From NCBI RefSeq assembly GCF_001895005.1, contig NZ_BCXH01000019.1, positions 1 to 64,000 of the forward strand: a stretch of 64,000 nt of DNA. The letters are read 5' to 3'. A program made the position numbers and the translations under genes. Below the pieces are notes generated by a model that saw nothing but the letters and a program-made list of their open reading frames with translations, did no database searches and had not been told where the DNA came from. This document shows positions 35,929 to 44,467 of the stretch, piece after piece (positions within the stretch are counted from its first letter, which is position 1; the number at the start of each line of letters is the position of its first letter). This stretch comes from Rhodococcus yunnanensis NBRC 103083 (GTDB lineage Bacteria; Actinomycetota; Actinomycetes; Mycobacteriales; Mycobacteriaceae).

Positions 35929-36048
35929 TCGGAACATTGCTTTTCATGTGGGCGATCCATGTCGTCCGCAGTCCATGATCGAGTGTCGGCCGAGCCTCAC
36001 GGGTTCGACGAACACTTCGATGCCAACGCAGTCGTGCCAGGAGGATCT

Positions 36049-37371
36049 TTGCTTTCCGCCTTCGTGTCGGCCCTCAGGACTCCTGACCTGAGACGGAAGA
36101 TCCTTTTCACCCTCGGGCTGGTGGCCTTGTACCGCTTCGGCGCTACGCTCCCATCTCCCGGTGTGGATTACGCCAATGTCAGGGCGTGCATCGATCAGGT
36201 CTCCGGTGGCGACCAGGCCGGGATCTACTCGCTGATCAACCTGTTCTCCGGTGGCGCACTGCTACAGCTATCCGTGTTCGCGATCGGCATCATGCCGTAC
36301 ATCACGGCCAGCATTATCGTGCAGCTGCTGACCGTCGTCATTCCCAAGTTCGAGGAACTCCGCAAGGAGGGCCAGTCGGGCCAGGCGAAGATGACGCAGT
36401 ACACCCGGTACCTGTCGATCGCCTTGGCAATCCTGCAGGCGACAGGCCTGGTGGCGCTCGCTTCGCGTGGTCAGCTGTTGCAGGGATGCCAGCAGGACAT
36501 CATCGCCGACCAGTCGATCTTCGGTTTGGTCATCATCGTGCTCGTCATGACCGCAGGTGCAGCCGTCGTCATGTGGTTCGGTGAGGTCATCACCGAACGC
36601 GGCGTCGGCAACGGCATGTCACTGCTGATCTTCGCGGGCATCGCCTCTCGTATTCCGTCCGAGGGCAAGTCGATCCTCGACAGCCGCGGAGGATTGGTCT
36701 TCGGTCTCGTGTGTGTGGCCGCGTTCCTGATCATCGCCGGTGTCGTGTTCGTCGAGCAGGGCCAGCGTCGAATCCCCGTCCAGTACGCCAAGCGCATGGT
36801 GGGTCGAAAGATGTACGGCGGCTCTTCGACGTACCTTCCGCTGAAGGTCAACCAGGCGGGCGTCATCCCGGTGATCTTCGCGTCTTCTCTCCTCTATCTC
36901 CCGAACTTGATCGCCCAGCTCACATCCGCGAGTACCGCGACGGATCCGAGCTGGTGGCAGCGAATCATCAACGAGTATCTGGTGAATCCGGCGAACCCGG
37001 TCTACATCGCCATCTACTTCGGCCTCATCGTCTTCTTCACTTACTTCTACGTCGCCATCACCTTCAATCCGGAGGAACGCGCCGACGAGATGAAGAAGTT
37101 CGGTGGGTTCATTCCCGGCATTCGACCGGGCAGGCCGACCGCCGATTATCTGAATTACGTGCTCAGCCGCATCACCTTGCCGGGCGCGATCTATCTGGGC
37201 ACCATCGCCGTGCTGCCCAACCTGTTCCTCGATATCGGTAGCTCCGGTGGCGCGCAGAATCTGCCGTTCGGTGGCACCGCCGTGCTGATCATGGTCAGCG
37301 TCGGCCTCGATACCGTCAAGCAGATCGAAAGCCAGCTGATGCAGCGCAACTACGAAGGGTTCCTCAAGTGA
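36049..37371 (+). CDS. secY: Preprotein translocase subunit SecY
   Basis: The channel subunit of the Sec translocon, with ten predicted membrane segments (LLSAFVSALRTPDLRRKILFTLG start; NPFxGAxx-type SLINLFSGGALLQLSVFAIG; C-terminal QLMQRNYEGFLK). I start it at TTG 36049, after AGGAGG at 36039-36044, which gives 440 residues, the mycobacterial length. An ATG at 35959 would add 30 residues not seen in SecY. Its stop overlaps the adk start. Confidence 0.95.
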   Translation: MLSAFVSALRTPDLRRKILFTLGLVALYRFGATLPSPGVDYANVRACIDQVSGGDQAGIYSLINLFSGGALLQLSVFAIGIMPYITASIIVQLLTVVIPKFEELRKEGQSGQAKMTQYTRYLSIALAILQATGLVALASRGQLLQGCQQDIIADQSIFGLVIIVLVMTAGAAVVMWFGEVITERGVGNGMSLLIFAGIASRIPSEGKSILDSRGGLVFGLVCVAAFLIIAGVVFVEQGQRRIPVQYAKRMVGRKMYGGSSTYLPLKVNQAGVIPVIFASSLLYLPNLIAQLTSASTATDPSWWQRIINEYLVNPANPVYIAIYFGLIVFFTYFYVAITFNPEERADEMKKFGGFIPGIRPGRPTADYLNYVLSRITLPGAIYLGTIAVLPNLFLDIGSSGGAQNLPFGGTAVLIMVSVGLDTVKQIESQLMQRNYEGFLK

Positions 37372-37922
37372 GACTTGTTCTTCTTGGTCCTCCCGGTGCC
37401 GGTAAGGGCACCCAAGCGACGATCCTGTCGGAGAAACTGGGCGTTCCCCACATCTCCACCGGTGATCTGTTCCGCGCGAACATCGGCGAGAAGACCCCGC
37501 TCGGCATCGAGGCGAAGAAGTACCTCGACGCAGGCGACCTGGTACCGAGCGAGCTGACCGTGGACATGGTCCGCAGCCGGCTCGCCGAGCCCGACGCAGT
37601 CAACGGTTTCCTCCTCGACGGATTCCCGCGCTCGGTCGGCCAGGCCGAATCGCTTGTGGGGATTCTCGATGACCTCGGTGCCAAGCTGGATGCCGTCCTC
37701 TCCTTCATCGTGGACGAGGACATCGTCGTCGAGCGGATGCTCTCCCGTGGACGCGCGGACGACAAGGAAGATGTCATTCGCAACCGTCTCAAGGTCTACC
37801 GAGACGAAACTGCACCTCTGCTCGATTACTACTCCGACAAGATCGTCACCGTAGATGCAATCGGTGAGGTCGAGGAAGTCAGTGCTCGCGCGCTCGAAGC
37901 GATCGAGGGTCTCGACAAGTAA
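37368..37922 (+). CDS. adk: Adenylate kinase
   Basis: A 184-residue short-form adenylate kinase (ATP + AMP to 2 ADP). P-loop GPPGAGKGTQ, AMP-site STGDLFR, NGFLLDGFPRS and the lid arginines (SRGRADDKEDVIRNR) are present. The short lid lacks zinc cysteines, as in mycobacteria. It is coupled to secY (GTGA) and its stop abuts map (TAATG). Confidence 0.98.
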   Translation: MRLVLLGPPGAGKGTQATILSEKLGVPHISTGDLFRANIGEKTPLGIEAKKYLDAGDLVPSELTVDMVRSRLAEPDAVNGFLLDGFPRSVGQAESLVGILDDLGAKLDAVLSFIVDEDIVVERMLSRGRADDKEDVIRNRLKVYRDETAPLLDYYSDKIVTVDAIGEVEEVSARALEAIEGLDK

Positions 37923-38719
37923 TGGGTTTCGGTCGCAAGCGCAAAGTAGTGCCGTTCCGCAGCTCCGGTGAGCTCGATGCCATGGCTGCTGCCGGTGCTG
38001 TCGTCGGGGCCGCTCTGGTCGCTGTGCGCGACGCGGCCAAACCAGGTGTATCCACTCTCGAACTGGACCGCGTGGCCGAGGCGGTGATCCGGGATGCAGG
38101 CGCGGTCCCGTCCTTCCTCGGCTACCACGGATTCACGGGGAGCATCTGCTCCTCCGTGAACGACCGTGTGGTCCACGGAATCCCCTCTGCGACAGACATT
38201 CTGGTGGTGGGCGATCTCATCTCCATCGACTGCGGCGCAATCCTCGAAGGGTGGCACGGCGACTCGGCGTGGACCTTCGGCGTCGGTGACATCATCGAGG
38301 CCGACGCGCTACTGAGCGAAGCGACGCGGCTGTCGATGGAGGCAGGTATCGCGGCGATGATCGCAGGCAACCGGCTGACCGACGTCTCGCACGCGATCGA
38401 GAACGGGACGCATGCCGCCGAGAAGGCGCACGGTCGCAAGTACGGCATCGTCGACGGCTACGGCGGACACGGAATCGGCCGCGAGATGCACATGGAACCA
38501 TTCCTCGCGAACGAAGGCGCTCCGGGTAAGGGTCCGGAACTCGTCGTCGGGTCCACCCTCGCTATCGAACCGATGCTGACTCTCGGAACGTACGAGACCG
38601 AGGTCCTCGACGACGACTGGACCGTCGTCACGACCGACGGATCGCGCTCGGCGCACTGGGAACACACCGTCGCCGTCACCGAGGACGGTCCACGAATCCT
38701 GACACTGCGTCCGCGGTAG
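37922..38719 (+). CDS. map: Type I methionine aminopeptidase
   Basis: A 265-residue metalloprotease that removes initiator methionine. Expected metal ligands are visible: D in ISIDCGAILEGWHGDSAWTF, H in GYGGHGIGREMH and E in the final LAIEPMLTLG and SAHWEHTVAVTEDG. It overlaps the adk stop by one base. The short N-terminus, without an SH3-binding extension, marks the ordinary bacterial form. The spc-type order stops here and repeats follow. Confidence 0.97.
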   Translation: MGFGRKRKVVPFRSSGELDAMAAAGAVVGAALVAVRDAAKPGVSTLELDRVAEAVIRDAGAVPSFLGYHGFTGSICSSVNDRVVHGIPSATDILVVGDLISIDCGAILEGWHGDSAWTFGVGDIIEADALLSEATRLSMEAGIAAMIAGNRLTDVSHAIENGTHAAEKAHGRKYGIVDGYGGHGIGREMHMEPFLANEGAPGKGPELVVGSTLAIEPMLTLGTYETEVLDDDWTVVTTDGSRSAHWEHTVAVTEDGPRILTLRPR

Positions 38720-38738
38720 TGCGTTCGCGGCACTGTGG

Positions 38739-39070
38739 TGACTGGATGTCGCCTTCGCTCAGTCCAATGTGACCGAATGTCGCCTTCGCTCACTGCAGGG
38801 TGATCGAATGTCGCCTTCGCTCACTCTGAGTGACTGGATGTCGCCTTCGCGCACTTCGGGGTGACTGAATGTGACATTCGCTCACGCCGGGGTGACTGGA
38901 TGTCGCCCTCGCTCACTCTGAGTGACTGGATGTCGCCTTCGCGCACTCCGGGGTGACTGAATGTGACATTCGCTCCCCCCGGGGTGAGCAAAGGTGACAT
39001 TCGCTCCCCCCGGGGTGAGCAAAGGTGACATTCGCTCCCCCCGGGGTGAGCAAAGGTGACATTCGCTCCG
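38739..39070. repeat. Minisatellite: ten 30-31-bp tandem units plus a partial one, palindrome-like
   Basis: Ten units start at 38739, 38770, 38801, 38831, 38862, 38893, 38923, 38954, 38985 and 39016, with a partial copy from 39047. Each contains a core close to GAATGTGACATTCGCTC, itself nearly self-complementary. Units 9 and 10 are identical and earlier ones differ, and units 4-5 and 7-8 form a repeated higher-order pair, so the array grew by duplication. It fills the gap between convergent map and dtd and encodes no protein. Confidence 0.93.
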
Positions 39071-39082
39071 TGGAGCGCGGGT

Positions 39083-39520
39083 TCACAACTCCAGCGATAC
39101 GGTTACCGGCCCGTCGCCCACGAGGGCCAGGTGCATGTGTGCGCCGAATCGGCCGGTGTCAACGGTGGCGCCGAGGATACGAAGGCGGTCGACGACGCCG
39201 TCGACGAGTGGTTCGGCAGCCGAACCCGGGGCCGCCTGATTCCACGACGGACGCCTCCCCTTCGCGGTGTTGGCGTACAGCGTGAACTGACTGATCACCA
39301 GCAGGGGAGCGCCGACGTCGGAGGCCGATTTCTCGTCGTCGAGTATCCGCATGTTCCACACCTTGTCGGCAAGAGCGATGCTGTGTTCGAGAGTGTCGGT
39401 ATGCGTCACACCCACGAGTACCACGAGTCCCTGCTGGCCGACGCTGAGGTCGAGTGAGCCGATTACGGTGCCCTCGACCTGGACCGATGCCGAAATCACT
39501 CGCTGAACCAGTGCGCGCAT
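39083..39520 (-). CDS. dtd: D-aminoacyl-tRNA deacylase
   Basis: A 145-residue DTD enzyme that frees D-amino acids (and glycine mischarged on tRNA-Ala) from tRNA. MRALVQRVISASVQVEG, the catalytic-region SQFTLYAN and the C-terminal GPVTVSLEL are conserved; GAHMHLALVGDGPVT is close to the usual NDGPVT motif. It stands alone on the minus strand between map and infA, with the tandem repeats against its 3' end. The ribosomal link is through translation quality control only. Confidence 0.93.
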   Translation of the reverse strand: MRALVQRVISASVQVEGTVIGSLDLSVGQQGLVVLVGVTHTDTLEHSIALADKVWNMRILDDEKSASDVGAPLLVISQFTLYANTAKGRRPSWNQAAPGSAAEPLVDGVVDRLRILGATVDTGRFGAHMHLALVGDGPVTVSLEL

Positions 39521-39553
39521 GTTCGTAGTGTGCCATCAGTGCTCAGGGCGTAT

Positions 39554-39582
39554 TTGGCCTGGTGAGACTTTGCCGGTAACAT
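39554..39582 (+). promoter_or_regulatory. Predicted infA promoter
   Basis: TTGGCC (39554-39559) and TAACAT (39577-39582) are 17 bases apart. It lies just upstream of the divergent dtd start and leaves a leader of about 155 bases before infA. Confidence 0.5.
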
Positions 39583-39743
39583 AGGTCGACGGTGCGCTAT
39601 GCGTGCCGGTTGTTCGCATGCCTGCGCAAGCCGGTCCTCGTTCATCCGGTGACTTCGCTGACTTCTGGTCGGTGGCCAGTGCGCATCACGGTAACGCAAA
39701 ACAGATGCAATCAACCAGGTGTTAAGCCAGGGACGCGGAGGAT

Positions 39744-39965
39744 ATGGCTAAGAAAGACGGTGCCATCGAGGTCGAGGGCCGGGTTGTCGAGCCCCTGCCC
39801 AATGCGATGTTTCGCATTGAGCTGGAGAACGGACACAAGGTACTCGCACACATCAGTGGAAAGATGCGCCAGCACTACATTCGTATCCTCCCCGAGGATC
39901 GCGTCGTAGTGGAGCTCTCTCCGTACGACCTCACGCGTGGGCGCATCGTTTACCGCTACAAGTAA
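39744..39965 (+). CDS. infA: Translation initiation factor IF-1
   Basis: IF-1 (73 residues; MAKKDGAIEVEGRVVEPLPN), an OB-fold protein that occupies the 30S A site during initiation. Length and sequence are nearly invariant in actinobacteria. GGAGG precedes the ATG. rpmJ follows. Confidence 0.98.
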   Translation: MAKKDGAIEVEGRVVEPLPNAMFRIELENGHKVLAHISGKMRQHYIRILPEDRVVVELSPYDLTRGRIVYRYK

Positions 39966-40073
39966 GAGCTTCTCCGGCCACGTCCGGTCGGAGAGAACCA
40001 TGCTCGTGAAGTGCCGACATTCGCGTCAGAACGAAGGTCGGCACGGGCGAGCTACACACAGGAGATCAACGAC

Positions 40074-40187
40074 GTGAAGGTTCAGCCGAGCGTCAAGAAG
40101 ATCTGCGAGAAGTGCAAGGTGATTCGTCGTAACGGGCGAGTCATGGTCATCTGCGACAACCTGCGTCACAAGCAGCGTCAGGGATAA
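40074..40187 (+). CDS. rpmJ: 50S ribosomal protein L36
   Basis: L36 (37 residues; MKVQPSVKKICEKCKVIRRN start). Cys residues in CEKC and CDN and the His in LRHKQ form the zinc site, so this is the C+ form. It starts at GTG 40074 after GGAGATC. Confidence 0.96.
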   Translation: MKVQPSVKKICEKCKVIRRNGRVMVICDNLRHKQRQG

Positions 40188-40271
40188 CCACCGAGCAATC
40201 GCAGTTCTGCTTGGCACATAGCTAGAAGAAGACCTCCCAGCACCAACCACGACATACGCGTCGTGGCACAC

Positions 40272-40329
40272 CCCCGGCACGGAGGCCGGGGCCCCACTGA
40301 GTTTTAGGAAACTTCGTTCACGCGAACGT
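40272..40329 (+). promoter_or_regulatory. Two hairpins in the rpsM leader
   Basis: CCCCGGC/GCCGGGG (40272-40278 with 40285-40291) and CGTTC/GAACG (around 40316-40329) fold upstream of rpsM. No T-run follows, so this is leader structure rather than a clear terminator. Confidence 0.35.
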
Positions 40330-40396
40330 TTCCAGCAGTACAGAGGCACAGGGGACGGACTGGGAGCAGACCTCCGCACATGAATAGGAATGCCAC

Positions 40397-40771
40397 ATGG
40401 CACGTCTCGCAGGTGTGGATCTCCCGCGCGAAAAGCGCATGGAGATCGCACTGACTTACATCTACGGCGTCGGCCGTACCCGCTCCAAGGAAATCCTCGT
40501 CGCAACCGGCGTCAGCCCGGATCTGCGCAGCAAGGATCTGTCCGACGAAGATCTGACGAAGCTTCGCGAGTACATCGAGGAGTCCCTCAAGGTCGAGGGC
40601 GACCTGCGCCGCGAGGTTCAGGCCGACATCCGTCGCAAGATCGAAATCGGTTGCTACCAGGGCCTTCGCCACCGTCGTGGTTTGCCCGTCCGTGGACAGC
40701 GAACCAAGACCAATGCGCGCACCCGTAAGGGCCCGAAGCGCACCATTGCCGGCAAGAAGAAGGCGAAGTAA
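40397..40771 (+). CDS. rpsM: 30S ribosomal protein S13
   Basis: S13 (124 residues; MARLAGVDLPREKRMEIALTYIYG), the head protein bridging to L5. The C-terminal GLRHRRGLPVRGQRTKTNARTRKG tail contacts the P-site tRNA. It opens the alpha operon (rpsM-rpsK-rpsD-rpoA-rplQ) and its stop overlaps rpsK. Confidence 0.98.
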   Translation: MARLAGVDLPREKRMEIALTYIYGVGRTRSKEILVATGVSPDLRSKDLSDEDLTKLREYIEESLKVEGDLRREVQADIRRKIEIGCYQGLRHRRGLPVRGQRTKTNARTRKGPKRTIAGKKKAK

Positions 40772-41184
40772 TGCCCCCTAAAGCACGCGGTACCGGTCCG
40801 AAGAAGGCGCAGAAGACGCGTCGCAGGGACAAGAAGAACGTCCCGCACGGATCTGCGCACATCAAGAGCACGTTCAACAACACGATCGTGTCGATCACCG
40901 ACCCCGCAGGCAACGTCATCTCCTGGGCGTCCTCGGGCCACGTTGGCTTCAAGGGCTCGCGTAAGTCGACTCCGTTCGCCGCACAGCTTGCAGCAGAAAG
41001 CGCTGCTCGCAAGGCGCAGGAGCACGGCGTCAAGAAGGTCGACGTCTTCGTCAAGGGTCCCGGCTCCGGCCGTGAGACCGCTATTCGCTCGCTTCAGGCT
41101 GCTGGCCTCGAGGTCGGCACCATCTCCGATGTCACCCCCCAGCCGCACAACGGTTGCCGTCCGCCGAAGCGGCGTCGGGTCTAG
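40771..41184 (+). CDS. rpsK: 30S ribosomal protein S11
   Basis: S11 (137 residues), on the platform near the mRNA exit. HIKSTFNNTIVSITDPAGNV and DVTPQPHNGCRPPKRRRV are diagnostic. TAATG overlap with rpsM couples their translation. Confidence 0.98.
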   Translation: MPPKARGTGPKKAQKTRRRDKKNVPHGSAHIKSTFNNTIVSITDPAGNVISWASSGHVGFKGSRKSTPFAAQLAAESAARKAQEHGVKKVDVFVKGPGSGRETAIRSLQAAGLEVGTISDVTPQPHNGCRPPKRRRV

Positions 41185-41205
41185 CGGGAAGGAAAGGTTT
41201 AGAAA

Positions 41206-41811
41206 ATGGCACGTTATACCGGTCCTATCACCCGCAAGTCGCGTCGTCTGCGCGTCGACCTCGTCGGAGGAGACCAGGCGTTCGAGCGTCGTCCCTACCC
41301 GCCCGGCCAGCACGGCCGCGCGCGGATCAAGGAGAGCGAGTACCTGCTCCAGCTTCAGGAGAAGCAGAAGGCTCGCTTCACCTACGGCGTCATGGAGAAG
41401 CAGTTCCGTCTGTACTACAAGGAAGCCAACAGCCGCCCCGGCAAGACCGGTGAGAACCTGTTGACGATCCTCGAGACTCGTCTCGACAACGTGGTCTACC
41501 GTGCCGGACTGGCACGCACGCGTCGTCAGGCACGTCAGCTGGTCACACACGGCCACTTCCTCGTGAACAACAAGCGAGTGGACATCCCCAGCTACCGCGT
41601 CTCGCAGTACGACATCATCGATGTCCGCGAGAAGTCCGCTCAGACGCTTCCGATCCAGATCGCGCGCGAGAGCTACGGCGATCGTCCCGTTGCCGCATGG
41701 CTTCAGGTCGTCCCGGGTCGTCTGCGGATCCTCGTTCACCGGGTACCGGAGCGCGCACAGATCGATGTGCCACTCCAGGAGCAGCTCATCGTCGAGTACT
41801 ACTCGAAGTAA
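41206..41811 (+). CDS. rpsD: 30S ribosomal protein S4
   Basis: S4 (201 residues), a primary 16S rRNA binder with an S4 RNA-binding domain (LDNVVYRAGLARTRRQARQLV). It has no CxxC zinc pairs, i.e. the C- form. In E. coli it represses the alpha operon. Confidence 0.98.
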   Translation: MARYTGPITRKSRRLRVDLVGGDQAFERRPYPPGQHGRARIKESEYLLQLQEKQKARFTYGVMEKQFRLYYKEANSRPGKTGENLLTILETRLDNVVYRAGLARTRRQARQLVTHGHFLVNNKRVDIPSYRVSQYDIIDVREKSAQTLPIQIARESYGDRPVAAWLQVVPGRLRILVHRVPERAQIDVPLQEQLIVEYYSK

Positions 41812-41910
41812 GGCGCAGAGCGCATGTGAGTTCCACATCGGACCTCACATGCGCACTCGCCTCCACACGTGGACGTCAAATAGCGGACGTCCGTACAGGA
41901 GGAAAACAAC

Positions 41911-42975
41911 ATGCTCATCTCACAGCGCCCGACGTTGACCGAAGAGGTCATCGCCGACAACCGCTCGAAATTCGTCATCGAGCCGCTCGAGCCTGGCTTC
42001 GGTTACACCCTCGGCAACTCGCTCCGCCGTACCCTGCTGTCGTCGATCCCCGGCGCTGCTGTCACCAGCATCCGTATCGACGGCGTTCTTCACGAGTTCA
42101 CCACCGTCCCCGGAGTCAAGGAAGATGTCACCGACATCATCCTGAACCTCAAGGGCCTCGTCGTGAGCTCCGAAGAGGACGAGCCGGTCACCATGTACGT
42201 CCGCAAACAGGGCCCAGGCACTGTCACTGCAGGCGACATCGTTCCCCCGGCCGGCGTCACGGTCAACAACCCGGATCTGCACATCGCGACCTTGAACGAC
42301 AAGGGCAAGTTGGAGATCGAGCTCGTCGTAGAGCGCGGTCGCGGCTATGTCCCCGCCGTCCAGAACAAGGCTTCCGGCGCAGAGATCGGCCGGATTCCGG
42401 TCGACTCGATCTACTCGCCGGTGCTCAAGGTCACCTACAAGGTGGAGGCCACCCGCGTCGAACAGCGCACCGACTTCGATCGGCTCGTTCTCGACGTGGA
42501 GACCAAGAATTCCATCACCGCGCGGGACGCGCTCGCTTCGGCGGGCAAGACCCTGGTTGAGCTCTTCGGCCTCGCCCGTGAGCTGAACGTCGAAGCAGAA
42601 GGAATCGAGATCGGACCCTCGCCCGCCGAGGCCGATCACATCGCATCCTTCGGACTCCCCATCGAGGATCTGGACCTGACGGTCCGTTCCTACAACTGCC
42701 TCAAGCGCGAGGGTGTTCACACCGTCGGCGAGCTGGTTGGTCGTACCGAGTCCGATCTGCTGGACATCCGTAACTTCGGACAGAAGTCCATCGACGAGGT
42801 GAAGGTCAAGCTGCATTCGCTCGGCCTCTCGCTCAAGGACAGCCCCGCGTCCTTCGATCCGACCACCGTGCCGGGATACGACGCCACCACGGGAACGTGG
42901 AGCGACACCGACGCCGGTTCTTTCGCAGACAGCGAAGGCACCGAGCAGGACTACGCCGAGACAGAACAGCTGTAA
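41911..42975 (+). CDS. rpoA: RNA polymerase alpha subunit
   Basis: The alpha subunit (354 residues). The N-terminal dimerisation domain (FVIEPLEPGFGYTLGNSLRRTLL) and the C-terminal domain that binds UP elements and activators (NFGQKSIDEVKVKLHSLGLSLKD) are both intact. An acidic tail follows. GGAGG precedes the ATG. Confidence 0.98.
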   Translation: MLISQRPTLTEEVIADNRSKFVIEPLEPGFGYTLGNSLRRTLLSSIPGAAVTSIRIDGVLHEFTTVPGVKEDVTDIILNLKGLVVSSEEDEPVTMYVRKQGPGTVTAGDIVPPAGVTVNNPDLHIATLNDKGKLEIELVVERGRGYVPAVQNKASGAEIGRIPVDSIYSPVLKVTYKVEATRVEQRTDFDRLVLDVETKNSITARDALASAGKTLVELFGLARELNVEAEGIEIGPSPAEADHIASFGLPIEDLDLTVRSYNCLKREGVHTVGELVGRTESDLLDIRNFGQKSIDEVKVKLHSLGLSLKDSPASFDPTTVPGYDATTGTWSDTDAGSFADSEGTEQDYAETEQL

Positions 42976-43009
42976 TCAGCTCGCTGGAGCTCTTACTAGG
43001 AGATTCATC

Positions 43010-43570
43010 ATGCCCAAGCCCACCAAGGGCCGCCGTCTCGGCGGGTCGGCGTCGCACCAGAAGGCCATCCTGGCCAACCTGGCGACGGCACTCTTCGAGC
43101 ACGGCCGCATCACCACGACCGAGTCGAAGGCCAAGCGCCTTCGTCCCCACGCCGAGAAGCTCGTCACCCATGCCAAAAAGGGTGATCTGGCTCATCGTCG
43201 TGAGGTACTCAAGACGATCAACAACAAAGATGTCGTGCACAAGCTCTTCGCCGAGATCGGGCCTTTCTTCGCCGATCGCGACGGTGGCTACACACGCATC
43301 ATCAAGACCGTCCCCCGCAAGGGTGACAACTCGCCGATGGCCATCATCGAGCTCGTCAACGAGCAGACGGTGTCCAACGAAGCAGATCGCGCTCGTCGCG
43401 TGAAGGCTTCGCAGGCTGCTCCCGCCGCAGAGGACAACGTCGTCGAGGCTGTCGAAGCCGACGCGACCGAGGCCGAAGTAGAGAACGCCGAGGCAGTCGT
43501 CGACGCGATCGAGGACGAGTCCGCAACTGCTGCGGATGCGCCCGAGGCAGAAGAAGCCAAGAAGGACTAG
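43010..43570 (+). CDS. rplQ: 50S ribosomal protein L17
   Basis: L17 (MPKPTKGRRLGGSASHQKAI start), at 186 residues much longer than the roughly 120 of E. coli. The extra part is an Ala/Glu/Asp-rich tail beginning near residue 140, as in mycobacteria. A strong terminator follows. Confidence 0.98.
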   Translation: MPKPTKGRRLGGSASHQKAILANLATALFEHGRITTTESKAKRLRPHAEKLVTHAKKGDLAHRREVLKTINNKDVVHKLFAEIGPFFADRDGGYTRIIKTVPRKGDNSPMAIIELVNEQTVSNEADRARRVKASQAAPAAEDNVVEAVEADATEAEVENAEAVVDAIEDESATAADAPEAEEAKKD

Positions 43571-43597
43571 TTCCTCTTGACGTCTTCGACAGACCGA

Positions 43598-43640
43598 AGC
43601 GGACCCACCATTCCCACAGGGGATGGTGGGTCCGCTTTTT
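43598..43640 (+). terminator. Alpha operon terminator
   Basis: A 14-base stem (43598-43611 with 43623-43636) with a TTTTT run follows rplQ. It lies immediately upstream of the truA start I favour, three bases from it. Confidence 0.9.
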
Positions 43641-43642
43641 CG

Positions 43643-44467
43643 GTGAGCAACAGAATCCGGCTGGACATTTCCTACGATGGCACCGATTTCTCCGGGTGGG
43701 CTCGTCAACCGGGACTTCGCACGGTGTGCGGTGTGCTGGAGGAAGCATTTTCCACGGTGCTACGTCAACAGATCGAGCTGACCGTCGCCGGGCGAACGGA
43801 CGCCGGGGTCCATGCCACGGGGCAGGTTGCGCATTTCGACGTCCACGGCGGAATCGACGAACCCGATCGGTTGGTCAGGCGGATGGCCCGATTCCTTCCG
43901 ACCGATGTTCGCGTCACCGCCGTGACTGCGGTGTCGAGCGACTTCGACGCCCGATTCTCGGCGTTGCGCAGGCACTACGAATACCGGTTCAGCACCGCGC
44001 GGTACGGCGTCGATCCGCTCGACGTGCGGGGCGTCGTGTCGTGGCCGCGGGTGATCGATCTGGACGCGATGCGCGATGCCTCGTCACGGCTGCTCGGGTT
44101 GCACGACTTCGCGGCGTTCTGCAAACGCCGGGACGGCGCGACGACGGTACGCGAGCTGCAGCGTTTCGACTGGGAGCGCGTCCGCGACCGCGTCACCGCC
44201 TACGTCAGCGCCGACGCCTTCTGCTGGTCCATGGTTCGAAGCCTGGTCGGTGCCATGCAGGCAGTGGGGGAAGGGCGTCGCAGTCCCGAGTGGACCGCGG
44301 CACTGCTCGATGCGCGTGCCCGTTCGAGCTCTGTCACGGTCGCGCCCGCACACGGGCTGGCGTTGGTAGCCGTGGATTACCCGGGGCAGGACGAGCTCGC
44401 GGCCCGCAATCAGGCGACGCGGGAGGTGCGAGGGGACATCCCGTCGGCCTCGGGTGGTTGCTGCTGA
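43643..44467 (+). CDS. truA: tRNA pseudouridine synthase A
   Basis: TruA modifies uridines 38-40 of the anticodon stem-loop. The catalytic Asp lies in AGRTDAGVHATGQVAHF, and RLDISYDGTDFSGWARQ opens the domain. I favour GTG 43643, directly after the terminator, giving 274 residues. The frame is open back to TTG 43577, but those 22 residues would be encoded by the rplQ terminator hairpin. No Shine-Dalgarno sequence is visible, so a short-leader message is possible. Its 3' end overlaps the convergent EamA gene by 58 bases. Confidence 0.92.
   Translation: MSNRIRLDISYDGTDFSGWARQPGLRTVCGVLEEAFSTVLRQQIELTVAGRTDAGVHATGQVAHFDVHGGIDEPDRLVRRMARFLPTDVRVTAVTAVSSDFDARFSALRRHYEYRFSTARYGVDPLDVRGVVSWPRVIDLDAMRDASSRLLGLHDFAAFCKRRDGATTVRELQRFDWERVRDRVTAYVSADAFCWSMVRSLVGAMQAVGEGRRSPEWTAALLDARARSSSVTVAPAHGLALVAVDYPGQDELAARNQATREVRGDIPSASGGCC

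Noticed and set aside
38739..39070. CRISPR array
   Set aside because: The units are directly abutting with no spacers, and no cas genes lie nearby. It is a tandem minisatellite.
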